A stretch of DNA of 28,029 nucleotides. Origin: Methanobacteriota archaeon. Its GTDB lineage: Archaea; JACRDV01. The position numbers and the translations under genes are program-made. Every line of letters begins with the position of its first letter. Position 1 is the first letter of the stretch. Below are positions 16,805-23,090 of this stretch, piece after piece. A model generated the notes under the pieces. The model was not told the DNA's origin and searched no databases. It saw nothing but the letters and a program-made list of their open reading frames with translations. The stretch is from contig JACRDV010000008.1 of NCBI GenBank assembly GCA_024860865.1, forward strand, positions 1-28,029. The letters run 5' to 3'.

Positions 16805-16960
16805 ATGCCAAAAAATAAAGCATGTGGAAATTGTACACATATAGATATTTGTAGCATATACCCGCAAGTAGTTAGAATTGTAAACCAATTGTCTGAATCG
16901 CCTTTTAAGGCTTTTGAAGTAGCTAACATTTGTTACAAATATGAACCAAATGGAAAATAA
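16805..16960 (+). CDS. 51-residue cysteine protein, putative metal binding
   Basis: This small gene has a strong ribosome binding site (AAAGGAG, seven bases from ATG). The protein reads MPKNKACGNCTHIDICSIYP at the start and has four cysteines: Cys7 and Cys10 as CGNC, Cys16, and Cys43 in ANICYKYEP. The set could hold one zinc ion or an Fe-S cluster; similar tiny C-x2-C...C...C proteins are often overlooked. The quality of the start signal and the cysteine pattern argue that it is real. No family recognised, and no neighbour gives a functional hint. Confidence 0.6.
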   Translation: MPKNKACGNCTHIDICSIYPQVVRIVNQLSESPFKAFEVANICYKYEPNGK

Positions 16961-17346
16961 CTAACGCACCATTATCATTATTCTTTAAGTTTTTAACTCG
17001 TAAAAAGGACATCTTCAAATTCAGCTATAACCAGTTGTTCTTCTTCGAGCATCTAAAGAAAATTGATAGTTTTTTTCTTTTATTAAAGTTCAAGAAATAA
17101 ATTTGTAGAATTAGATTTTAGTCAGGTTTATTATTTATTCAAAAGCAAAGATTACAACAAGCAACTCGCTCGATTTCGAGCGCGAGAATGGAATCTCTAA
17201 AAAGAATAAAATGCATTACTGCAGATAGTAATAGAGGAGTCTTTTCTATTCTTTTTTCTGTTTTTTAATTTAGAGTGACCCACAATAAATTTTGTCCGAC
17301 ATAAGTCTTAACCAAGTTTAAATAATTTTCAAGAAATTTAGAATTT
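16961..17346. other. Intergenic region with one GC-rich hairpin
   Basis: These 386 bases show no supported gene. At 17165-17186 there is a compact hairpin: GCTCG/CGAGC around the loop ATTT, extended by CTC/GAG across a two-base bulge. Near the right end GTTTAAATAA (about 17316-17325) is a TATA box placed some 25 bases before the ATG at 17347, so that gene is probably transcribed without a leader. Confidence 0.4.
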
Positions 17347-17730
17347 ATGAACAAATTTGATCCACGCAGGAGAGAAGACCGACTGAAAGCTCTTGGGCTT
17401 AAATACACGTCTAATTCAGGTGAGTGCCCACTTTACGATACAAGCTTAAATTCTAAATGCAAACTCGACCCTGACACTTACAGGCTTTATGACTGCAGAG
17501 GCATTTGGATTATAGATGGGATTTGTTGTAGATTTTTAGTCGGTGCGCGAGAAAGGCTGGTAGAAAAAGCCAATCAGACTTTGTTGCTGTCTCTATTCGG
17601 AGTTTCAGTGCTATTAGGCTACAATTCGATTGCTGTGATGGTGGGTATATTCATGATGTTATATGGATATAATCACTATCGAGTAAGGCAAAAAACAGGT
17701 TCGAAATTTTCTTTTGCCTCTAAGATTTAG
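17347..17730 (+). CDS. Small membrane protein with cysteine-rich N-terminal half, unknown function
   Basis: This protein has 127 residues. The first 75 are soluble and contain six cysteines (CPLY, KCKLD, DCRG, ICCRF and one in between), enough for a metal site. Residues about 79-110 form one long or two short membrane helices (LLLSLFGVSVLLGYNSIAVMVGIFMMLYGY), followed by a short basic tail. I do not recognise a family. The ATG lies about 25 bases after TATA-like GTTTAAATAA and has no Shine-Dalgarno, so translation is probably leaderless. Its last four bases overlap the end of the convergent 45-residue gene. Confidence 0.65.
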   Translation: MNKFDPRRREDRLKALGLKYTSNSGECPLYDTSLNSKCKLDPDTYRLYDCRGIWIIDGICCRFLVGARERLVEKANQTLLLSLFGVSVLLGYNSIAVMVGIFMMLYGYNHYRVRQKTGSKFSFASKI

Positions 17731-17864
17731 CCATATATTACTTCTTTAGGGTCTACAATTCTACGTCTTTTGTTCTCTATGATACTCAATGCATCACATG
17801 CCGCACACGACTCAACTTTCTCTAGCTTTGTCTTAATCCAGATGTGTTCGTGTTTGTTCCTCAT
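17727..17864 (-). CDS. 45-residue CxxC protein, unknown function
   Basis: This short minus-strand gene of 45 codons starts at ATG 17864. It is basic, with KTKLEKVESCAACDALSIIE in the middle and NKRRRIVDPKEVIYG at the end. The CAAC pair could bind metal with a partner or act in thiol chemistry. No ribosome binding site is visible, but TATA-like AATATAG lies about 30 bases upstream, consistent with a near-leaderless transcript. It overlaps the convergent gene by four bases. Sense-like composition supports it; being so short it remains uncertain. No family recognised. Confidence 0.45.
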   Translation of the reverse strand: MRNKHEHIWIKTKLEKVESCAACDALSIIENKRRRIVDPKEVIYG

Positions 17865-18077
17865 AGGGTTAGAATAGTTAGTTTATGTACTATATTTGAT
17901 TTGCTTCGCTAATTATATTATTAAACTGACATTAAGCTTAATAAGTCGAGGAAAAAACATGATTAATTGTCGTTTCGCTCGAGGTCTCTCGAAAGCTGGT
18001 ATCAATTAGAAATTGTTAAATGAAAGATCTAAATTTTTGCTAATGTTTTTGTCTCCTAAGTCGATATTAATTTTCAG
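17865..18077. other. Intergenic spacer before the THUMP gene
   Basis: AT-rich spacer between the divergent 45-residue gene and the THUMP gene. Short inverted elements around TTTCGCTCGAGG and CTCTCGAAAG (about 17974-17995) can form a weak hairpin. No open frame stands out. Confidence 0.3.
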
Positions 18078-18581
18078 GTGAAAAAGCTGGGATTAATTAT
18101 ACTTAAAGTTCCAATCAGTCAGACGCGAACAGCTGAAGATGAAGCTGTAAAGATACTTAAGGAAAAACAAGTGAGTTTTAACATCGTACCTACTAGATTT
18201 CGAGGGCTTGTTTTATTGGAAGTTGAAAAGCCGCGAGAGATAGCAAATCTTCTTAGAGAATTTGAAACTTATTATATTTACAAGATTTTTCCAGCTGAGA
18301 AAATTGTAGAAACGAATTACGACATTGTGAAGCGAGAGGCAATCGAATTATCTAAACTGTTGATTAAACCAGAAGAGACTTTTGCTTGTAGAGTTGAGCG
18401 AAGGGGAGCTTTTGGTTCTAGAACAACACCAGAGATTGAGCGAGATATAGGCGGAGAGATAAACGATATAATTGGATGTAAATGTAACTTAAAGGATCCG
18501 GATAAACTCGTGCAAATCGAGGTTTTAGATGGAGATAGTGCTATTTGCATCCTTAATAGAGCAGAAAGAGCGAGAAAATGA
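18078..18581 (+). CDS. THUMP domain protein, Tan1/THUMPD1-like tRNA-binding
   Basis: This 167-residue protein has an N-terminal ferredoxin-like part (about residues 1-65) and a THUMP domain in the rest. The THUMP core is seen in FACRVERRGAFG, the helix TTPEIERDIGGEINDI, and the closing strands DKLVQIEVLDGDSAICIL. Stand-alone THUMP proteins of this size resemble Tan1/THUMPD1, which bind the tRNA acceptor stem and assist the acetyltransferase making N4-acetylcytidine; that role here is by family analogy. It begins at GTG, with little Shine-Dalgarno upstream. No modification enzyme lies next to it. Confidence 0.85.
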   Translation: MKKLGLIILKVPISQTRTAEDEAVKILKEKQVSFNIVPTRFRGLVLLEVEKPREIANLLREFETYYIYKIFPAEKIVETNYDIVKREAIELSKLLIKPEETFACRVERRGAFGSRTTPEIERDIGGEINDIIGCKCNLKDPDKLVQIEVLDGDSAICILNRAERARK

Positions 18582-18794
18582 ACGTTTTTAAAGGGACTCT
18601 TTAAAAAATATTAAGAATTACTGAATTTCTCTTATTCTCAAAAATCTTCCTAGATAATCCTCGCTATAAAGGTTTCAACTATAAATTTAGTCTTTTATAT
18701 TATGATTTTTAGAATTTTTTTAAAAATATGGTATGAAATTTTGTATAAATTTAAAATACTAACAATATAAAATTGATATTGTCTAATAGTGCGT

Positions 18795-18810
18795 AGGAGG
18801 TATATCCATC
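18795..18810 (+). promoter_or_regulatory. Perfect Shine-Dalgarno facing a possible AUC start codon
   Basis: AGGAGG at 18795-18800 is the strongest ribosome binding site in the window. The only codon at normal distance is ATC at 18808, in frame with the V4R gene and with no stop between; no ATG, GTG or TTG is placed to use it. Confidence 0.4.
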
Positions 18811-18858
18811 AAAACACGAAGTCCAAAGGGAATAAAAAACCAAAAAGGTACTGCTCCT

Positions 18859-19440
18859 TTGAAAATGATCGCTAAGGATTCAATCACACCGAAAAAGGGA
18901 TTTCAATTTAACGATGAGGGATCGGTGCATTTTTTGGGAATTAAAGGTTTGCTCTTGACTTATAATTTTTTGAATAAGATTTACACCGACTCAAACAGCG
19001 AGATATCATTCGAAAAAGGTGTAAAAACTGGACGCCAATATGCTGAGAATTTATTTAAAAGTTTAGGAGTTAAAGCTAGAGAAATTTTGAATGCCTATCT
19101 AAAAATGACTATATTCAAAGAAAGAGGGGCAATATCGATTGCTACATTTGATAAGAAAAAGAAAGTTGTAATTGTTAAGTACAGGAACCCACGCCCAGAA
19201 AACAGAGAATTCAATGCATTTGTTAGGGGTATCACTCAAGGGGTTTTTGAGCATGCTTTTGAAGGTGAAATAGAATTACAAGAATCCAAATGTACTTTAA
19301 GGGGCGACGAATTTTGCGAATTTATTATTTCTAAACTTGATGATTTTAGCCCAGAGGGTCCGAAATTCAATACCTTTAACTTGTCAATACCTGAAGTGCA
19401 TGCATCTCATAGCAAAGTAGAGCAAGTCATTGAAAACTAG
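18859..19440 (+). CDS. V4R (4-vinyl reductase) domain protein
   Basis: Counting from TTG 18859 this is a 193-residue protein. The V4R domain occupies about residues 30-160, with the typical helical start GIKGLLLTYNFLNKI, GRQYAENLFKSLG, and the C-terminal signature VFEHAFEGEIELQESKCTLRGDEFCEF, whose two Cys lie in the region that binds zinc in this family. V4R domains bind small hydrophobic ligands and occur in bacteriochlorophyll enzymes and in archaeal regulators; no second domain is present here. A stronger start signal lies upstream: AGGAGG faces an in-frame ATC at 18808, which would add 17 basic residues (KTRSPKGIKNQKGTAPLK). The downstream TTG/ATG pair has no clear ribosome binding site. 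Confidence 0.85.
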   Translation: MKMIAKDSITPKKGFQFNDEGSVHFLGIKGLLLTYNFLNKIYTDSNSEISFEKGVKTGRQYAENLFKSLGVKAREILNAYLKMTIFKERGAISIATFDKKKKVVIVKYRNPRPENREFNAFVRGITQGVFEHAFEGEIELQESKCTLRGDEFCEFIISKLDDFSPEGPKFNTFNLSIPEVHASHSKVEQVIEN

Positions 19441-19444
19441 GGGC

Positions 19445-19681
19445 ATGGATGTGAATCATAATAATCTAAGTGAATGGTTGATAATGGTAGGTGCTTTGAT
19501 GTCCCCGGTAGTTCCTAGTTGGGAGATACCAGTCGTTTCATTCTTTATTCGCATAAAATGGTTCAGTATTGTTCCATTGATCCTTTGCACTATTTGGAGT
19601 ATAGGGATTGCTTTACTTTTTGTTGGTGCTTTTCTTGCTGGCAAAACTATCAAAAGAAGTCTCTATACATTTAAAGTCTAA
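19445..19681 (+). CDS. Small membrane protein of unknown function
   Basis: This protein of about 78 residues has a mildly hydrophobic N-terminal helix (EWLIMVGALMSPVVP) and a stronger one near the C-terminus (IVPLILCTIWSIGIALLFVGAFLAG), ending in a basic tail. It follows the V4R gene by four bases from the ATG at 19445; an in-frame TTG at 19430 would overlap the V4R stop and is equally possible. Tight spacing suggests one transcript and perhaps a joint role, but no motif supports a function. Confidence 0.5.
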   Translation: MDVNHNNLSEWLIMVGALMSPVVPSWEIPVVSFFIRIKWFSIVPLILCTIWSIGIALLFVGAFLAGKTIKRSLYTFKV

Positions 19682-19685
19682 TAAC

Positions 19686-20102
19686 TTATTTAGTGAAAGC
19701 TATTTTTTCCCTCTTCTTAGATTTTTCCTCTTCTTCAAACTCCATTATGTCAACATAATCTAAAGTTCCCAGCTTTTTTAACTGTTTTTCTGCCTTGGCT
19801 TTTTATCTAAAGAATATTTTCACCTAAAATTTCATATGCATTTGTTTCTAATGGTGAATCTTGCGGTATGGGATTTTTAGTATTGAATCACATTTGGGAC
19901 ATTTGTATGGCATTTGAGCATCTTTTATAAAATAAAAAGAAAAGCCACATTCTTGGCAAGTAGTATCTTTTAACTCTTTTTTAGGTTCTTCTTGGCCCAG
20001 CCAAAGCAATACTCCGCGGCAAATTGAACAAAAACGCGGTTCTGGTGTTTCACTTTTAGTACAAATTAAATAAGAACAACTCTCGCACTTGTAGCAGTAC
20101 AA
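19686..20102 (-). pseudogene. Double zinc-ribbon protein, reading frame broken by two frameshifts
   Basis: The intact 5' part (TTG 20102, GAGG seven bases upstream, open to 19848, 84 residues) encodes two zinc-ribbon-like Cys sets: CYKCESC with CSICRG, and CQECGFSF with CPKCDS. Just before its stop, around the A-run near 19870, the sense reading moves to another frame: PQDSPLETNAYEILGENIL, ending at TAG 19807-19809. A third frame then continues DKKAKAEKQLKKLG, LDYVDIMEFEEEEKSKK and IAFTK to TAA at 19686. Joined, they give a protein of about 137 residues with an acidic and basic helical tail. Whether the 84-residue form is functional is open. No function is assigned beyond metal binding. Confidence 0.6.
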
Positions 20103-20134
20103 TGCAATTCCTCATTTATGCAGTTTTTAGTAGG

Positions 20135-20656
20135 TTATTTGCTCAAAGCTTTAATAATTTGCTCACAAAAATTTGGCAGATCGCCTGGATGCCGTGAAGT
20201 GATAATATTTTCATCTTTAATGACTGATTTATCAGCATATATAGCTCCAGCATTTATCACATCATCTTTAATAGCTTTGTAACAAGTTACGTGCTTGCCC
20301 TCTAAGATTCCGGCTGAAATCAGCACTTGTGGACCATGACAAATTGCGGCGATTATTTTATCATTTTTGTAAATCTTTCTTACTAATTCCAATGCTTTTC
20401 CGTTTGTTCTGAGTTTATCTGGGGCGTATCCGCCCGGAATAATCAAACAATCTGGCAGTGGTTTTGTCAAGGCTTCTTCTAAATTCATATGGGGCTCAAT
20501 AAGTTGCCCATGTTTTCCTCTGAGTGTCTCTTTTTTCGGTGCCACGATTTTAACATCAGCGCATTCTTCCTTAAGCCTAATTTGTGGATAAGTGAGTTCA
20601 GTATCTTCGAATTCGTGCGTAGTGAGAATAAAAATCCTTTTTTCTGCTAAACTCAA
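20135..20656 (-). CDS. DJ-1/PfpI family protein
   Basis: This 173-residue protein belongs to the class I glutamine amidotransferase-like DJ-1/PfpI family. The nucleophile elbow AAICHGPQ holds Cys106 followed by His107, and the acidic residues after HEFED (residues 14-18) fit the conserved Glu that activates the cysteine. IIPGGYAPDKLR, EGKHVTCYKAIKDDVINAGA and ITSRHPGDLPNF are family hallmarks. Length matches PfpI/YhbO-type proteins, which have been described as proteases, chaperones or deglycases; the exact activity cannot be told from sequence. The start is TTG. It lies 33 bp upstream of the zinc-ribbon gene on the same strand, so they may share a transcript. Confidence 0.92.
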   Translation of the reverse strand: MSLAEKRIFILTTHEFEDTELTYPQIRLKEECADVKIVAPKKETLRGKHGQLIEPHMNLEEALTKPLPDCLIIPGGYAPDKLRTNGKALELVRKIYKNDKIIAAICHGPQVLISAGILEGKHVTCYKAIKDDVINAGAIYADKSVIKDENIITSRHPGDLPNFCEQIIKALSK

Positions 20657-20859
20657 GTAATCCGCTCATTATTGGAAAATATAATAATTAATTGAGATAA
20701 AAGAATACCGACTATAAACTTTACTCTTAATAACTTATTGGCTAGCTTAATTCAAAAAAATAGCATGCATGAAAATTGCTATATTTAGAAAAACTAACTA
20801 ACATTGAGAACTGAGCTTAGATAGCAATAAACTTTCTCAAATACGATAATTAGATAAAA

Positions 20860-21198
20860 TCAGTTTATTCGGTTTGACTCAAATTCTTTCAAGAAATTCC
20901 TTAAAGACTCAAAATCTCCAGAGAATTTATAGATTATTTTTTTGTTGCTATTTAAATTGACCTGTTCAACAATTCGCAAACTCGCGAACTTTTTTAAACA
21001 AGATGAGGCTGTGGTTGGGCTAATTTCAGCTGAGCGAGCAACTTCTCTTATGCTTTTCAATTCGCACTTGCTCAAAGCAATTAGACATTTTATTCGAGGG
21101 TCATCACGAAAAATGTTAAAAACTGTATTAACCATAAACATTAAGAGGTTATTATCGTCTACGGCTATAGGCTTTAGTTCGCAAGCATTTGCAGACAT
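20860..21198 (-). CDS. HTH transcriptional regulator (ArsR/MarR-like)
   Basis: This regulator is about 112 residues from the ATG at 21198, which has AGGA close upstream; a TTG at 21261 would add 21 Asn/Ser-rich residues without a better signal. The winged helix spans about residues 30-95: DDPRIKCLIALSKCELKSI, the turn VARSAEISPTTASSCLKKFASL as helix-turn-recognition helix, and a wing NLNSNKKIIYKFSG. Cysteines occur at MSANACELK, KCLIAL, SKCELK and SSCLKK, so metal or redox sensing is conceivable, but the classical ArsR CxCxxC metal motif is absent. The target is unknown. Confidence 0.75.
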   Translation of the reverse strand: MSANACELKPIAVDDNNLLMFMVNTVFNIFRDDPRIKCLIALSKCELKSIREVARSAEISPTTASSCLKKFASLRIVEQVNLNSNKKIIYKFSGDFESLRNFLKEFESNRIN

Positions 21199-21312
21199 AA
21201 AATTCCTAATTGAAGAGGTGATATTAGAATTTTTAAGATTATTGTAATCGGTTGTATACAAGTTCTTTTAATTATTAAAACATTAAAAAATCATATAATT
21301 TTTCATTTATAG

Positions 21313-22026
21313 TTATTTCTTATCGTTTCTTACAATTTTAGATAAGATTTCTGAATATTTTAAACTAGCTTCTGATTGCACTAGCCAAGTCATCCAACAG
21401 AGTTCAATTGGCCTATAGCCAGTTTTCTGAGCAATTTTATGAACGGTCTCTATAAAAGCGATATCATCTAAAATCGGCGTTATTACTTCAGATTCTTTTA
21501 AGATATTTGTAATAATCCTTCTGACTATTTTATCAGGCATGACTGTATCTATCCCACCCATCATTCTTAAATACTGAAAAGTGTTTAAGCCTACACCTTT
21601 GATTTTACCGATTGGATTTTCTTTCCAATTTTGTAACTGCGCATTCTTTGCCCAAGTGATGAAAGCTTGTTTATCAGTTTTCAAATTTTTTTGCTCTTTA
21701 ATGTTTACTAAAGAAGAAGCAATAGATTTGGCAACTTCCCAAGATCTTTTGTTCTTCCAAATTTTTCTAAGAACTTTCATCTCTGCAGAAGTAAGATCTT
21801 CTAAACTTTTTATTTTTCCTGATTTAACGAAAGTCTCCTCAAATTCGATCATTTTTGGGACAACTGTTTTAAAATAATTTAACCCAATTGATGTAAAAGC
21901 AGCATCTATAACCATTAAAAGGATACTACTCCCCCATCTCCTAGTCTTTAGGCATTGATTGCAATAATACCTAACCTCAGGAACTTTTTGCATGTAATGA
22001 TTGACAATAGTTTTTAGTTTATTCAA
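21313..22026 (-). CDS. Helix-hairpin-helix (HhH-GPD-like) DNA glycosylase-related protein
   Basis: This 237-residue helical protein has a recognisable HhH motif, IGKIKGVGLNTFQYLRMMGG, at 139-158, followed by IDTVMPDKIVRR with Asp165 where endonuclease III has its catalytic Asp. The catalytic Lys that bifunctional glycosylases have just after the hairpin Gly is replaced (GLNT), so it would be at most a monofunctional glycosylase. There is no C-terminal Fe-S cysteine loop; two cysteines near the N-terminus (YCNQC) could bind metal. It is divergent from ku, fitting a DNA-repair island. TTG start with AAGGG upstream. The substrate cannot be assigned. Confidence 0.7.
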   Translation of the reverse strand: MNKLKTIVNHYMQKVPEVRYYCNQCLKTRRWGSSILLMVIDAAFTSIGLNYFKTVVPKMIEFEETFVKSGKIKSLEDLTSAEMKVLRKIWKNKRSWEVAKSIASSLVNIKEQKNLKTDKQAFITWAKNAQLQNWKENPIGKIKGVGLNTFQYLRMMGGIDTVMPDKIVRRIITNILKESEVITPILDDIAFIETVHKIAQKTGYRPIELCWMTWLVQSEASLKYSEILSKIVRNDKK

Positions 22027-22118
22027 ATTGACCCTTCAAATCTCAGAAAACCTCTTTATGCAAAAAAATATAATTTAGTGTTTTCTAATTCTTTTAAAGA
22101 TTAAATTTTTGTGATATT

Positions 22119-22931
22119 ATGGCCCGTGCTATCTGGACTGGAAGTATTTCATTCGGTCTCGTTAACATTCCTATACGGCTCTATCCAGCGACCGAAGATC
22201 ACGAGATTTCCTTTCGAACACTTCACGATAAGTGCAATACTCCGCTCGAATATAAGCGATATTGCCCAGTGTGTAAAACAGAAGTTTCTTGGGAGAACGT
22301 TGATAAAGGATTTCAAGTTACTAAGGGCAAATTTGTAGTTCTTAAGAAAGCAGATTTTGAGCGCATTAAGTTAAAAACCACAAAGACTATTGATATACTC
22401 CAATTCGTCAATGCAGCAAGAATTGACCCGATTTTCTATAACAAACACTATTTTATTGCTCCTGAAAAAGGTGCTGAGCAAGCATATTCTTTGTTTAAAG
22501 AAGCACTTGAGCTTTCTGGGATGATGGCGCTTGGAAAAGTAGTGATGCGAAATCGTGAGCATCTGGTAGCGCTAAGATGGTATGGCAAAGGTCTTTTGAT
22601 GTCAATATTGTATTATAAGGATGAAGTGAAATCACCTGAGGATTTTGAGGAAATCAAGCAATTAGTGGCAGTGCGAAGTGATGCTCAACTCAAGTTAGCG
22701 AGATTGTTAATAGATCAATTAGCGAAAGAAGATTTTGAGATCAGTGATTTCAAAGACGAGTATCGCAGGGCTCTTCAGCAGTTAGTGAGCGCTAAGCTTA
22801 AAGGCGAAGAATTTTTAGTTGAAAAACCTCCAACTGTCGAGGCAGCAAGAGATTTGATGTCAGCGCTAAAAGCAAGCGTAGAGCAGTTTAAGAAAAAGAA
22901 GAAAAAGAAAATAGAAGTGGAGGCTAGGTGA
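22119..22931 (+). CDS. ku: Ku protein, DNA double-strand break end binding
   Basis: This 270-residue prokaryotic Ku opens with the near-invariant MARAIWTGSISFGLVNIPI, continues with the RTLHDKCNTPLEYKRYCPVC region, and shows the core segments YFIAPEKGAEQAYSLFKEAL and REHLVALRWYGKGLLMSILYY. The C-terminal third contains the conserved helix PEDFEEIKQL...LARLLIDQL and ends in a lysine-rich tail, as in bacterial Ku proteins that recruit LigD. It forms a homodimeric ring on DNA ends in non-homologous end joining. Directly downstream lie a ligase N-terminal remnant and a LigD-type ligase, so ku heads a Ku-ligase operon. Polymerase and phosphoesterase partners are not in the window. Confidence 0.97.
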   Translation: MARAIWTGSISFGLVNIPIRLYPATEDHEISFRTLHDKCNTPLEYKRYCPVCKTEVSWENVDKGFQVTKGKFVVLKKADFERIKLKTTKTIDILQFVNAARIDPIFYNKHYFIAPEKGAEQAYSLFKEALELSGMMALGKVVMRNREHLVALRWYGKGLLMSILYYKDEVKSPEDFEEIKQLVAVRSDAQLKLARLLIDQLAKEDFEISDFKDEYRRALQQLVSAKLKGEEFLVEKPPTVEAARDLMSALKASVEQFKKKKKKKIEVEAR

Positions 22932-22941
22932 GCTTCTTTTG

Positions 22942-23090
22942 ATGAATGAAAAAATTGAGCCAATGCTATCTATCCTAGCAAACCATTTGATTCCCCTAAC
23001 CATATTTTTGAAATCAAATTTGATCCACAACTAATATTAAAAATGGAAAATGATGAGGTGAAAGTTAAAAATGACCTTATTTGAAGAAAA
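22942..23090 (+). pseudogene. Remnant copy of the ligase N-terminus
   Basis: Between ku and the ligase lies a second, shorter version of the ligase start. It reads MNEKIEPMLSILA, then after a one-base deletion continues in another frame with PFDSPNHIFEIKFDP. The corresponding part of the intact gene is FEEKIAPMLAHISEPFDSNEWLFEIK. After FDP the resemblance stops and the frame ends at TGA 23088-23090, overlapping the next gene's start. It is too short to encode an enzyme. It seems to be debris of a tandem duplication or of an earlier ligase gene. It also shows the uninterrupted active-site sequence ATCAAATTTGAT. Confidence 0.7.

Noticed and set aside
20760-20782. ATAGCA/TGCTAT inverted repeat upstream of the HTH regulator's end
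   Set aside because: Only six base pairs with an 11-base loop in AT-rich DNA; no positional relation to a promoter.
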